From the NCBI RefSeq assembly GCF_000003815.2, contig NC_049996.1, positions 11,937,536 to 12,001,535 on the forward strand: a DNA stretch of 64,000 nucleotides, written 5' to 3'. The notes below the pieces were generated by a model. It was not told where the DNA came from. It saw nothing but the letters and a program-made list of their open reading frames with translations, and made no database searches. This DNA comes from Branchiostoma floridae. Its lineage: Eukaryota > Chordata > Leptocardii > Amphioxiformes > Branchiostomatidae. Below are positions 13,161 through 44,099 of the stretch, in pieces. How positions within the stretch are numbered: position 1 is the first letter of the stretch; each line of letters begins with the position of its first letter. The position numbers and the translations under genes are program-made.

Positions 13161-14493
13161 GACTACGGCCTCTGAAATAATAAGGGACTACCTTTATCTA
13201 GAATAGTGCTAAACAGACATATGATATCTGCATAGAAATACCTTCATACAGAGTTTCAGGGAATAGACACTAGAAGTAGTAAAAAAAAAAAACTAAAAAA
13301 AGACTAAATTTTGAAAATACTTGATGTTGTATACCTTTCTGAATGACACTAAAATATGACAGAGTATCTGAAATAATCTAAAAATATCTCTAAGTGCATC
13401 AAATACAGATCATTCTTCAGACTCACAACACTTTGGTTATTATGGTTCATTTGCGGTCAAATGTTGGCTTTGGAGCCCAAAACGTCTGGATCACATGACA
13501 CCAGGTCAGGGCAGAAATGTTGTTGAGGCAATGTGAAGCAACCGAGCACCACATGACTGTGACATTTTGGGCAACTCAACTGCTACTTAACCCTACTTCA
13601 AACATAACAAGTCCATGTTCAAATTCAACACGCTCCTGAGAGTACAAATGTATATTCTGCGAGTGTTTCATCTGAAAGTGATCTCAGGTCTTCCCCCATA
13701 AAGTTGTGATTGATTTGAATAACAGGTTCAACTTGTACACTGTAAAATAATAAATTCTATGAACTGTTGTACCTTAAACTTGCTACATTGTCAGCAAAGT
13801 TGTATAATCCAATCAACTGACATTACTGGTGACATTACAGGGCACTTGGGGATGGCTAAATGTAGTGCAAATCAGTTTCTTTTACTAAGTAAGTGTTGAG
13901 GAGGTTACATGTACGTGTGTATTTTGAGTTACGTTATTTACAAGAGTTAGCTTGCTTGTTGTTGGTATCAATTTTTAGGACTATCTTGTATAAGGGCATG
14001 TATAGAGAAGATGTGAAATTATCACTTGAAAATCTAGTACCGTACGGTAACATTTTTTTTGCAGTTTACCTCTTTCTAGTTCCTTCCTGTTTGATTTACC
14101 TAGTACAATGACTGTGATTTGTTATTTCCATATAATCACTTAATATTCAATTCTGTTACGAGCGACAATACCCTGCCATGAGTGAGTGAGAGTTACAATA
14201 TATTGTTATAATGACTTTAAGAGATGCATCTAAAAATAACAGTTATTAGATCAGTTGCAATTATCAAAGTCTGCAGAACCTCCTATATTACAATGATATT
14301 TTTCACGCCTAACATTTACATGTACAAAAAGTCATTTTACAAAAGTAATTTTAACTTGTTGCCACAGAACATTGGCAAAGTTCTTTGTTATTAAAGTGCA
14401 GTTGGTACAATAATATTATCATACACACAGACAACTTAATCAAATCCATAGAAACACAAGTACCACAACATAAACAGTTACCTCAAACCAAAA

Positions 14494-14766
14494 TTAGTCA
14501 CCGGTTTCCATTTCCAGCCATTGTCGATGCCAAGAAAGAAAGTTGTAAATCCAGACTCGCGAAAACGTATATCCAAACGTGACGATATCTAGAGTATCAA
14601 TCCTACAAGGAAAGATACTCTTCAAAATGTCGGAACGCTTCGACAATTCCAAAACACTGCTATGGATAGGTGTAGGCTTTGGAACAAAAGCTTGCACACT
14701 ACTATTGACGAAAGAAACACTTGACTGTTGACAGAGACGAAACAATCTTGAAACCTGAATTGACAA
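14494..14766 (-). CDS. Possible small protein or first exon, unidentified
   Basis: Open frame of 90 codons starting MSIQVSRLFRLCQQSSVSFV. The N terminus has Arg, Ser and hydrophobic residues and no acidic ones, as in mitochondrial presequences. The segment is richer in CpG than its neighbours. The second half (FSRVWIYNFLSWHRQW) is hydrophobic and aromatic. No family recognised; it may be chance, or a first exon using a donor inside the frame near 14611. Confidence 0.22.
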   Translation of the reverse strand: MSIQVSRLFRLCQQSSVSFVNSSVQAFVPKPTPIHSSVLELSKRSDILKSIFPCRIDTLDIVTFGYTFSRVWIYNFLSWHRQWLEMETGD

Positions 14767-14999
14767 GTGACTGTCCTTCTAATACTACGTGAGGTATTCA
14801 CCGAGCAGTATCAGATGTATTTACGTGTTTTAAATCATATCATTTGTCACCGGCATAAACTAAAAATAAACACAAGACCTGTTTATGAGACCAAGGCTAC
14901 TAAAGGGGATTTGTAAATGTTGAAAACCAGCTGGAAACTTTACGACAAAATCTAAATTGTTAAGTTTTAAAAATGTATTTTCAACAGGTTTAATCAAAA

Positions 15000-16940
15000 A
15001 ACGCTTTACCTAAACCTACGGTAAAGGTTCAATAATTTTCTCTCAAACTTTTCTTTGTATTGTGGGACGCGTAACCCCTTACACACCCTCAAGTCAATGG
15101 TAGTAACCGTATCCCCACTATCTTGTCTCTGTAGTAACAGCTTTGGTGTCATTGTTATTTTCTTAATTCTTAAATCCAACTTAGAATTCTTTCCTTTCTC
15201 TTTTGATAAACCAGATAATTCCCTTTCCCAGCAAAAATTCTAAAATGCTATGACCAAATAGACAAACTGAAAGTAAAATGCACCATCTAATTATAATGCA
15301 AATTGGGAATAGAACCCAGGTCCTCTGGTATGACAGCAGATGACAATTTGTGACATTTTGATGAATGATGACAAGATCAGAGGACAGCTGTCCATCCTAC
15401 GTAAATGTGCCTAGTCGAAGGTTTTGGTTTCTAGCGGATGTGATGTGGTTTGGAAGAGCAAGCTTTACAGACGTCACTGATGCAAAGACGAGCAAGTGTT
15501 ACGGACGCGAAATGACATTTTCTTGTCACGAACGTGGACAAATACGCAGACACAACATATAGGACGACCATATTTAGGGAGGACATTTGGAAGGACACAG
15601 TAATGTCAAAATGTTCAAGATAAGTTTTCGAATTCTGTCGTCTTCTTGCCTCTTTATCAATTATGCTGGCTGCTTCACTAATTAGGGCATGATTATGGCT
15701 ATAATTTCAAAAGTTAAATCACAGGAGGTCGTTACTGGATTACCTAAATGACGCCTACGATTACATGGAATATGCACTGAAAGGAGGTTTTCTATGAAAG
15801 CACAGCCCTGGATAATATGGAGACAAAGAGTTAGATCTTATCTCCTTCTTTTGTCATCTTCGACTGAGGTGAAGCATGTTGCTTTTAGTAGTAGTGAGCA
15901 GTGCAGTGCACTTTTGCTACGACTAACGTTTTCAGCAAGGCACCTATCTCCTCTCAGTCGGTGTGCTGGGTTCTTTTACATGCTGCCGTCTTTATGTCAC
16001 TATCCTAAGTGACAAATGTAATCCCTTACAACATGTCTGAGCTGAGACTAAACCTGGGATTTAACATCTGCTGACAGTCTCAATTGGAATTCGATCTATC
16101 ATATGACAAAGCAGCATGGAATCGGTTACTGCCTAAATGTGTACATCACAGAGATCTAAGAAACTGATAAAAATGCATCTTAAACTTTAGGTTAAAGTGG
16201 AGGCAGTATGCCTTAACACAAGAAAGAACTACAGACAGATCTGAAGACTATAGTATGCAGTGAGCACTGGGCAAGGACTTAGCCAAAACATGCAGCAAAA
16301 ATACAAGTCATTCAGTTCGTTATTCATAGAAGATATATACCGTGTCACACAATGTCCTTGCCCCATATACACTAACATATGTAGCATAAATCTATAGCAC
16401 AAATGTGACAGAGTTTACCGTACTGATTCACAAATTGATAGAATGCAAATACATTGGTCATCACACTTTCCTCACTTTCTTTGAATTAAACTGATAAATA
16501 CCTGGTCCACTTAGTGGCAGTTATTTAGTGGAAATTTGAACATATTTCTTGAACCGTTCTGTTATGAACCCATCTTTATGACTTTCATGTAGGAAAATGT
16601 TTTATTCATTTGAAAGGGACAGGCCTACATGTAGGTCCTGAAATGTGCATACATGAAAATTATGACAAGGGACAAGGGCACTGACTGACAGAGGTCATAA
16701 AAATGGCCGGCATAGTATTGGTTACCAGTAGTGACAAACCCACTTATGAAATTAAGAGATAATATTTAAGATTATATTTGGAAGAGAATCTGGATTCAAA
16801 TCATCTATGGATCTTCTTATTTCCAGATAGGATTTAAACGGAAATCCCCAAAGCTGCTTCCTTTAAACTGTAGATAAGAACCTTAACCCACATTCTAAAT
16901 ACCATCACAATATAATATCCATAGCACCTGCATAGTATGC
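15000..16940. other. No gene recognised
   Basis: Short open frames only. 15790-15990 resembles a repeat also seen near 24660-24780 and 40640-40760 (TGTGCTGGGTTCTT, ACATGCTG). Confidence 0.45.
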
Positions 16941-16948
16941 AAAAAATC

Positions 16949-17110
16949 ACACACACACACACACACACAGACACACACAAACACACACACACACGCAGAC
17001 ACACAGAAACACACACAGACTAATACATATACACATAAACCCACACACAAACACACATAGACACACACACACATACACACAAACCCACAGACACACACAC
17101 AGACACACAC
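16949..17110. repeat. CA-rich microsatellite
   Basis: About 160 bp of interrupted CACACA with AGACAC and AAACAC variants. Open frames rich in Val-Cys here are artefacts of the repeat. Confidence 0.95.
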
Positions 17111-18078
17111 CATTTTTATTCTGTGACTGTAACGTTATCATTTCACTATACAGAGCCGGACTTTTGACTCCAGGATAAATAGTGCATGTGTGGCTAAGGA
17201 ATTTGATCTTTACCACCTAAGGGAAAAAATAGTTTATGGTTAAACAAAGCTATCATATTACATTACCATCAAAGTCATAAAGGGAAAGGGCAGCACTGGG
17301 GCAAATCTATAAAAATGTAGCCACAGGCCAAAACAATCTGTCAATTCGGTTCATGTGCTACTAAACTAGTCATTAACACCAAAGGTCATGCTTTTAACAA
17401 AAAGCATTTGTTTTATGGTATGTGCATCTGTGTCTGAAGATTCTGGCCATCAACTTAAATAAGAAGCAACATTGATGGATTGTGATGATATTTCATACAT
17501 ACATAGTTTACATGTATTACATAGCCTTTATTTTGACTAGATGGCCCTGTCGGCCAAAGCCACTCTTCCCAAATGTCCAGTGTGAGGGGGCCAAGCTAAG
17601 GGAACATAGAATTTATGTAACATTTAATGTTACATTATGTGGGTAGGTCTTGAGAAGATGACGGTCAAGGTCGACTATGGGCCTCCTGGCAGTTTTTCTT
17701 GGTACTGCATCATTGTCCTGGACATGCTATGGTCTTATTAAAAACAATGCAGATAAGTATACTGTATAGCCTAATTTCTAAAATATACTTTCCGTGTATA
17801 ACAAAGTATCCCTTCAGCATGATATATATACAACACCAAATTCTGTACTAGTTATAGGATCACAGGATTACTGGTTACAGCAGCTAGATAGTTAAAATTT
17901 TAACTTCAATTCTACATTGATTACCGGTAGTTGACTATGACTTCAACTTGAGTTTGTTTTGAACATCAAAAATGCATTAGTTTGTTTCCAAACAGCCCAG
18001 TGCCTGTGAGGCTATGGTATGTGCTGGTATGTCAGCAGTACTATGGCACATACTTGGGATGTAAGACTGGGGGCAGAA

Positions 18079-18112
18079 TGGGGATGGGGGTCGGGGGTAG
18101 GGGGGGGGGGGT
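18079..18112 (+). repeat. G-tract run
   Basis: GGGATGGGGGTCGGGGGTAG then a run of 12 G. It has four or more G-runs and could form a G-quadruplex. A similar T8G10 run is at 20562-20582. Confidence 0.7.
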
Positions 18113-19794
18113 TATCTCCTGTCACTGTAAGTGTAATAGTTACTCTCCTGAAAAGCTCAATAAATACTACTTCTTGTTCTTGTTTTGGTTTAATCTTCAG
18201 ATATATATTTAGCAACACCTCTTACTTAATTGGGATGAAATGCCTACAAGGTCTGACACCATATGATGTACTGTGATGATCCATACCACTGAGTTAGGTT
18301 TGATCCTGACTTACAAGAGAAAGGACACATACTCTTTTCGAATAGTTTAGCGCAAGCAAGGAGCTTCATATGAATCCTCCTTGGCACAAGCCTCCATTTG
18401 ATGTCCTATCTATTAAGGGACATCCCTAACTGAAGCTAGGTACTCATTTACTAGTACACCTGAGTGAAGTCAGGAAATTTCCCAATGGCATAACATCAGG
18501 GCATATAAGGAGGTTGAACCCAGGATTTCTTGATTCTGGGTCAAATACTCAAACCATTACACCAAACAATGCCGCAACATGCATTGAGCATCTGATAATC
18601 AAATAGCATAGAATATTTCTCATGAGTCATGTGCAGTTTTCTGTATTTTCAATAGAATATAGTCCATATAACAGTTGTTTATCAGGCTACATTTTTGTAT
18701 GTGAGATAAGCACATATTTTGATACAACAAGACAAACTCAATGACTTAGGGACTACATGTTTATTGATCAAGCAACTGAGAATGCAAAATCAATATTATA
18801 ATTATTTTCAGTTGGCTTGCTACAAGAATTTCTATTATACAAACAATTGCTGTAATTCCAATCTACTTTGTAGAATGTGACGTGCACATTTCATTCCCAT
18901 GGGACATTTGTTGCATAAGTGAGGCCAAATACTGTATTTTCTCCAATTAAAGCTACTTACACTTAATATCTGAGCTAAATTTTCTACAATTCATTTGTAG
19001 AAGAGCCATACATGATACAAGTGTTGACCACTCAGGACAAATTGTCTGGATCCAAAAACTATGCAATAATTGAATGTGTGCAGTAATTTGAGGTGACACA
19101 GTAAATAATACAATTACAGAAAGCACTGATTACACTGTCCTTCTCCATCCATGCAGCATAATTATACCTTAATTTACCAGTAACCTACTACTAATAAGCT
19201 ACAATGAGTACACCCTATGTTGCTGTGTCATGCAGACCCCTTTATTTAGAAAGAACAGGTTATGCAGATTAAGCAAATCCCCTTAGGCAATTTACTTAAA
19301 GTTTTCCTCGCTTTTGTCTGCTTTGTTAGAATGGAAACCTGACTATCTCAACAATGTCTACAGCTACAGTCAAACCTGTAACAGTGCTCACCATGTTTAC
19401 ATAAGGACCATCTGGCTAAATTTGACTTTTTTTTTGGTCCCTGATTTTATTGATTGAAACAAGCATTAAGTATTCTCTCTATAGTGACCACCTGTCTATA
19501 TACATATAAAATGTTATCTGTCCCCTGGGCAGTTTTGACTAAAAAATGATAAATAACATGATAGATAATATATCTATACACACACTGACTGTACAATGAT
19601 ATTTTGCTGTATTCTGAATTTCTATCCAAGTTATGTTAAGGACATAATATTTTTAAAATTTGACCTTCAGAATTGGACAAATAAGATCGGAATCATGCAA
19701 ACCGTATGGCTGTTAGTTATTGCTTGAGCCCAAAGAGCCTTTAATAGTATTTGACAATATACATGTGTATATACATGTATTTATGCATGCATCG

Positions 19795-19904
19795 CTTCAC
19801 ACCAAACATAAAGGACTACATAACTAAAGTTATGATGTCATATGACGTAGTCGTATGACATCATAATTCCTTTTATGTTGTCCATTATGTTTGGTGTTAT
19901 GAAG
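19795..19904. mobile_element. Foldback MITE-like element
   Basis: CTTCACACCAAACATAA at the left and its inverse TTATGTTTGGTGTTATGAAG at the right, with further pairing (AAAGTTATGATGTCATATGAC) almost to the centre. About 110 bp in all, arms about 50 bp with small mismatches. Confidence 0.7.
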
Positions 19905-20654
19905 TCTATATAAAATATGAATAATTTACACACTTCTGGCAGATGGTGACTATGTATACATTTTCACACCTGGGTAATTTTTATGTGTTGGAAAAAGAAA
20001 ACACATAAAAAAAGAAAACAATGTAGGATGAATATGAGTAATATTCAGGTAAAACATGTAGAGCAGAAAATAAACAGTTTGTATATCCTACATACATTTA
20101 TAAAGTAGACTTCCTAGCCCTTTTTTTATCACAAAGGAAAAAAAAATGTTCAAAAATCCCTAAGCTTCAGGACACATTACATTAGGAAAGAGTTGCTTGA
20201 ATTTTCATGATTTATAATATTACAAAATGTTAAATAAAAGTGTAACAATTCAGGTGGTCCTTAGCTTTAGATCCAGCCTACAGAAAACCGATGCTTTCTT
20301 ACAATAAACGAACAAAATAAACGACCTTAAACGTACCATTGATTCTAATGTAAACAAACAGTACAATAGCAGTAAGCGGTGAACAATGTCATGTTTAGCT
20401 ACGCGGATACACAAGCGTATAGGCAACCGATGAAAGCTTACCTAAGACCATATAAAACAATATTCCTGTTGCTGGCCTGTATGAAAAAGAAAATTATCCT
20501 GGTATTCCTACATGTGGGTGGTAAAGATAAGAAGTTGTTAGGGAATGACATATACTTATTTGTTTTTTTTTGGGGGGGGGCGGGGATGGGCAGCACCCTT
20601 TGTACATGTTTTCTAATCTCAAGTCCCGGCTAGGCCAAGGTCATTGATAGCCCA

Positions 20655-20736
20655 GTACAATCCTCCGTAGTGACCGCTGGCTCAATACTTTGCTAACAAC
20701 TAAGTATTGAGTCAACGGTCACTACGATGGATGGTA
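20655..20736. mobile_element. Foldback element with 36-bp arms
   Basis: GTACAATCCTCCGTAGTGAC, CTCAATACTT on the left pairs with AAGTATTGAG, GTCACTACGATGG on the right around an 11-bp spacer. Outside it, AAGGTCATTGA and TAGGTCATTGA occur as near-direct flanks. Confidence 0.6.
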
Positions 20737-20759
20737 CTCAAGCTAGGTCATTGACACAG

Positions 20760-23540
20760 CTAATGCTTGACTTTCGTTAGGCCCCTAATACCTACATTTT
20801 TATGTGTTAAGTGTAATATGAAGCAGCAACTCTGATTCAAACATGACTTCTAGACAAAAAGGATTCTCAAGAAAGGCTTTCAAAATTTAAATACAGTTGA
20901 AACTTCACCACTCAGGGGACAGATAAAATTTGGTCTATGTGGACAGGGGAAAACTATAGACAGGATTCTTAATGCTTGTGTCAATAGGAAAAATTATGTA
21001 ATGAATCACCAAAATGAGGTCATATTGGCCAGGGTGTCCGTATATACAGGTAAAACACTTGTACAGCTTTGAGACTTTGTATCTTCTGTTGCTAACTCAT
21101 ACTGGCAGAATGATTGTATTCTGTTGCAGTACTGACAGTTCTGACGTCAATAGGCATTACTGTGGTTATGTCCAAAATGTATAACAGGAGATAGCATGTA
21201 GCACAAGACTTGCACGGCTGAGAGACAAGCCAGAAATGATTCTATACTAGTATAATTTATCACTTTTGCACCTCAACTTTGTGGAAGGGATTGTATTCCT
21301 AATCTTGGATGATGATGTAACACTGGAAGCCAAGTATATGAGGGAGCTGCAGTTGTCAAACCTCTGCACATAAAGTTATAAAGAACCAAACACATTTATC
21401 CAGAAGACAAGGGGCGACCTAGTGTGTTTGGCTGAAAATTCATAAACATACAGTACTGAGGCTGTAATGCACTACCACTAGCTACTTGAAAAAGCATCAT
21501 ACATGTACTTCACCTCAATTGAAAATCACTGCCTTACCTAGTATTTACAGCTACTGGCTGAGGAGTTTGCAATATGCCTATGTGTAGCTTGCTAAATCGT
21601 GTTATTTACCAATGCTGGAAATGTAAAAAGCAGTTAGTATCCAGTATTTGATTATAGTGAAAAATTGATGCTGGGCTCCCTGACACACGGGTAGGGCAGC
21701 AGTCGGAAAAATTACGCAAATATGTTGAAAATCATTTGTAAATGTCACTCTGAATGGAGATTTTTGAATTCAATATATTTGCAGTTTTGCTGCCAAAATT
21801 CAACAACACATATCTTCAACAGCTGCACAACTATATATGCTGCTCCCATAGACATGCACATGACTCAGACTGTCAGACACATTAACCTATTGATATAATC
21901 TCAGTTCTACATAGCACAGCTTTAAAAGCTCTGCGCAGCCATCTCTGATGTTCTGTCTCCCATCCTTATCTGATTAATATCAGCTTCTAATGGGATACAA
22001 GAGCTTAGCTGAATCCAGTAATAGGATGAGAGCTTGCAAGTAGATTGAGGAATGTACATGTACATGGATGGCACTTGCAGACATAGGAAAATCCTTGACA
22101 TTTGTTGCAGAGCCCACAATTTTTTCGTTTACGTACAGTTGTCTGATGGCTACCTACATGCATTTCTGATAGCTTCCAGAGATCTGATTGCTGGCCTATC
22201 AGAAGGCTGTGTGCGGAGGAAAAATGTCTGATGGGGTTTGCAATGGATGCTGAAGAATCCTCTTGAGAGACTCATCCTATAAGTTTTATAAACCATGTGT
22301 TTATCTGCTCTGGGAAGGTTTGAAAATGCATTGTATGTTACCCTTACATACCATAGTACCTCTTAAGATTTCCTTAATACACTTTGCAAGTTCATAACTT
22401 ATGTAACCAAGGAACCAATAATCAATCAATCAATCAATTCACCAATCAAGAGTTTAAGATTTAAGTGCTACCTTTAAACCTGTGAAATCTAATCATTAAC
22501 ATATCTCTGAAATTAATGATTAACATTGCTACAAGACTAATGATTTGTCTCCGCAAGAGACCATGTTTGTTCCTAAACACTTTCTCTTAACAATGATTGT
22601 TAAAGGTAAATGTTTTCCCTTGCAAATAATGTCAAATATAGATAAACTACATTTTGTACTATGCAGTAAAACTAAAAGTTCAGATTTTATGCTACTAATC
22701 TCTTTTGTTATAAACAGTCTAGCAGCCAAAAAATGCATTTTTTGCACAGTAGTTTGCTTGAACTCGTAAATCAACACTTTCTGTAAACAACAATTGTTTA
22801 TTGTTTTCACTGGCACAATGAATTGGATTGGAATGCAAACAAATTACAAGTTAGAGTGAAAGTTAAATATTTTGTTACTCTTCTCTGATGCAGAAAAAAT
22901 CATGTTGGAAAAAATAACTACAATGTAGTGACATTGGAAAAAAGACTTTGTATATGTAATTGTCATATCAGTACCATCAAGCAAAATGCCCATTTCCTTT
23001 TTTGGCTGACAGCCAGAGTTCAAATCCCAACAACCATATTTATGAAAGATTTATGTGTGAACTGATACTGAACCACGTATGGCATGGCTGTTGGTATACA
23101 CGTTTGGGCTAAACATGCAGGGAGAGAAACTGCCCAGTTTTGTCATAAGCAATTGATTTCTCGATTAATTTTAAGGGCGACAGTTGGTCTATGATTTATG
23201 ATGACGACACTTGTGGTCGGATAGCATGGTTTATATCAATTTCATAAACAACAACAATCATATGGGTGCGGTGGTTACCATTTCTAGGCTTATTTGGGCT
23301 AGTCTAGACAGGATCTAGGGTTATTTTGCCTGTTTCCGATTCAGGAAGCGAAAGACCTGCCCATACCGCCCTTTTCCGACAAAGGCAACAACCACACACT
23401 AGCGGTCACACGTACCCGAAACGCACATAGCGGTCACCTTTTCTTCACATTTTCTTGAATTTCTCTACAAAGACAACGCCGATCACCTTAAAACTTGGTA
23501 TACTTATGCACCTAGATATCATTTTACCATAACCGGTTTA
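20760..23540. other. No gene recognised upstream of the ULK4 promoter
   Basis: Contains an inverted copy of the CAGTCAAACCTGTA repeat (20890-21060), an AATC microsatellite near 22420-22440, and A+T-rich DNA. If a divergent gene starts at 23640 this would be its first intron. Confidence 0.4.
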
Positions 23541-23545
23541 CTCAC

Positions 23546-23956
23546 TTGTTTCTAGGCTTGGTTTCCGAAGTTTTCGTCAAGTTTTGGAGGAAAAAATGCC
23601 GACTTCCGTCCGCGGGACGGCCACCATGTTCAGCTGCTCGGTCAGGTGACCTCATCTGACATCATTTGGGCTAGCGCCAAAAGAAGGGGGTTCTTATATT
23701 TATAACAAAAGTATAGTAATGAAAATGTAAATATAAGTCATGTTGAGTTAATAAATATACAATTTATTATAAAATATTCAAAAGATTCAAATTTGCAACT
23801 TTTTCTCTGTATAAAATTCATTTCTATAATTCTTAGGTCCCTCCTTATGAGGCACGTTAGAATGGTCCAAATTGCTTTTTTCAGGCGGCCATTTTGAATG
23901 TTTCTGTTGACAAGCGACTTTCTACCGTCTGCAGCGATTTCTTAGTCAAAATACAA
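23546..23956. promoter_or_regulatory. Candidate bidirectional promoter and 5' exons for ULK4 and a divergent gene
   Basis: Moderately CpG-rich stretch with two CCAT-type YY1-like sites (GACGGCCACCATG near 23616; GGCGGCCATTTTG near 23885). On the plus strand a possible 5' exon ends at 23956 with donor GTAGGT and would splice to 24901. On the minus strand a possible non-coding exon runs from about 23640 to 23546 and ends with a strong donor, AACAA then GTGAGT. Exon starts are not visible; there is no TATA box. This is an inference from splice signals and position only. Confidence 0.4.
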
Positions 23957-24900
23957 GTAGGTGAAGATTTTATAGGTTATTTTGTTATCTAAGTCAACAA
24001 CAAATGTTATTTGTAAACACTAAATGCTCTTAAGCTCTTTGAAACGCTATTTTGAAGCAAAATCTGAGTGGAGTTTATGTAGGGGGAGGGGGGCACTGTT
24101 TTGTCGGAACAGGTGCTCTATGGATAATAGGTGTTCAAAGTGTACCGTTAGCTCTTGCTGGAGAAATCCGTGCCAGTTTATGAATGATAAGCATGTATGA
24201 ATGTAGTAGATGTAGTGATAGTGTTATCTACCCTTTTTAAAGTTAGTCACGTTAGTCAAAAAAAGTTTATTATCCAAGTTCACATAATTTCAGTGAAACT
24301 GAAAAAAAGTTATTTTCGCCGGGCTAAATCCTAATACGTCTTACGTCGTTACAATAACTCCTCAGTATTCTTGTGATATGAAAAACTTCTGTTGTCAGCT
24401 GAATGTGACATTTGTTGCAGATTGATGAAAATGACGTCCAAATGATGAACGTAACGTCAACGCCAACTCGGCACAGTAATTTAATTCTTAACTGTGCAAA
24501 TACTATTTTTAACAATATTGTCTCCTGTTTTTAACAAATGTAACATGGCAGTACAATTCCTGTACAGTGTAGTGTGAGAAGAAATAAACCATTATTTAAT
24601 GATGATAAAGTTGACTGTGCTGACTTAGCTGTTTTTCAGTTTGTGTTTCTTTCTTATTCTTTTGTCATCCCCAGTGTATCGAGGTGAAGCATAATACTTT
24701 TCCAATTAGCTACTGGTAGCGCAATGCAGCTTCACTACAAGTACAGGTCTCATTTTCAGTGGGCCACCCTACTCTAAATACAAGTGCGTTTGGCTCTTTA
24801 AACAGAGATTTGATGACAATACTCAGGCCATGATAGTATTGAAATCTCATCCTTCTTCAAAACCCTAGCCTTGCATTCCAGCCTTGTTTTCTATTTTTAG

Positions 24901-42341
<17,441 letters not shown>

Positions 42342-42687
42342 ACATGCCTTAAATTGTATTCAGTGGCCTTTCAGTGTTGTATATGTATTTACCGGTATAT
42401 GCTGTGATATGTTGCACTCGTTGCTTATGATATGAAAGACTGGGTGAAAGATGTACATTTGTATGGTGTTGTGGTTTTAATTCTTTAAACAAGAATGCAT
42501 ACAAGTGATTTTTTGCTAATATACAAATGCTATACATGACAATCAAGTATGTCAACTTTTGTAAAGAAATGTAGTCTACATGTATGCACATTGTTGTGGA
42601 GAGCTATGATGTAGTTATTTGAAATGTGCTTGAATGTGTGTCTGTGTGTTGTTCAGTGGACTTACATTCCATCAATGTATGTTACTT

Positions 42688-42693
42688 AATAAA
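42688..42693 (+). terminator. ULK4: ULK4 poly(A) signal AATAAA
   Basis: Canonical AATAAA 347 bases after the ULK4 stop codon, followed by T/GT-rich sequence. It implies a 3' UTR of about 370 bases ending near 42710. It faces the convergent receptor gene. Confidence 0.65.
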
Positions 42694-42889
42694 GCTAATG
42701 GTTGAAAATAAGTCTGAAATTATTTCTTTATTGTTATGTAAATAAACTGTGCATCATTCTTTTCAAGTTCTTTGTGTGTTCCACTTTTATTTTACAAAGT
42801 GTAAACTAAGTGAAGTACTGCTATTTCCTATTTGAGCTATATATTTGTAAAATATGACAAAAGGAGTCTATCCTTGACATGCCTTGCCA

Positions 42890-43075
42890 GCAAACCATAT
42901 CTAAGAATTAGACCCTTTTATAGATCTATAAGCTGGTTCATGGATTAAATTGCATATGTGCAGCAAGATGCACCATGGGAAATATGTCAAAGGTGAAGTC
43001 CCCAGAGACATAAACAAAATGTCTGGACAAGTTTATAGTAAGCATGGTCCAGATGAGAATTGTTCGCAAGTTACA
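42890..43075. repeat. Dispersed repeat downstream of ULK4
   Basis: Second copy of the 26430-26630 sequence, with AAGCTGGTTCATGG, AATATGTCAAAGGTGAAGTC and GCATGGTCCAGATGA. It lies between the two convergent genes. Confidence 0.5.
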
Positions 43076-43747
43076 ATGTAGGGGCCTTCACTCCTTACAT
43101 ATCACAATGAATGTTGCAATTTAATATAATGAACTAGCAAATTTGACATTTCGTCTTTGGCACATACCCCAAAAGGTACTAGTAACTACTACAGCTGCAT
43201 CAGTGCAGCTTCCATATGAGCATTGCAAATGGTAATAAAGTCAAACTAAATATAATTGTGCATGTTTGAACAGTGTTTTCAACGATTGAGCAACTTTTCT
43301 TATGCAGTACCATTTCAAAGCACTTTGTTTTACATTTACAGTTGAATGAGATATTGTATGAAAGGTTAGTCTTATCTGTTATTCATTGGTTAAAGGATAT
43401 ATGAAGTGAAATAATGGTTATGAATATCAAGTCATGGTGTCATGTTACTTCTTAAGTTAGTGACATGATTTTGAATATGTCAAAGCACATTGCCATAAAT
43501 ATAGCTAGTGTACATGTATGTTTATATTACATAAGTAGTTATTGCAGACATAAGATCTTGCCATATGGACTACCTTTCAAGCATCAATGGACAGATCCTA
43601 TATCTTTTTACATGTAGTTATCTACAATGTACATATTGCAGCACTGGTCTTGAGACCTTTCTTTGCCCCATTCATAGACCATCTCATAGCCTTACCCACA
43701 TCAGTCAAAGGCTAGAAAATGCAAAATAAAAACATAAAAATACCAAC

Positions 43748-44099
43748 ATTGGTCAAACAACTAATTACCATCTTGTCATTGGCCACACCTCGAATTGCCA
43801 TTTATTGGTTGAACTGCTATTTGCTATTCTCTCATTGGCTGAACTGTTAATTGTGTTACTGTTAGACAAGTCAGGATAGGGCTTAGTGCTAAGGCTACGC
43901 TCTACTTGTTTTGGGCATCACATTGGTCAAACAACTAATTGCCGTTCTCGCATTGGTCACACCTCAAATTGCCATTCTTTGGTTGAAATGCTGAATGCTA
44001 TTCTCTTATTGGTAGAACTGTTAATTGTGTTATGACAAGCTAGTCAGGATAGGGCTTGAGTGCTAAGGTTACGCTCTACTTGTTGTTGGCGTCACATTG
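43748..44099. repeat. 174-bp tandem duplication covering the receptor stop codon and 3' UTR
   Basis: The phrase ATTGGTCAAAC recurs at 43748 and 43922, and ATTG again at 44096, giving a period of 174. Each unit contains several inverted CCAAT motifs. The unit reaches into the last exon, so the final codons of the receptor are echoed once in its 3' UTR. Related CCAAT-rich sequence is at 59685-59745 and 60475-60545, so the unit derives from a dispersed repeat. Confidence 0.8.
43801..43806 (-). terminator. Possible receptor poly(A) signal
   Basis: AATAAA on the minus strand (TTTATT on plus) about 265 bases past the receptor stop codon. It lies inside the distal copy of a 174-bp tandem duplication. 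Further minus-strand AATAAA motifs near 42785 and 42729 are alternatives and would make the transcript overlap the ULK4 3' end. Confidence 0.35.

Noticed and set aside
16834-17216. Minus-strand frames rich in Val and Cys
   Set aside because: Translation of the CA microsatellite in three frames.
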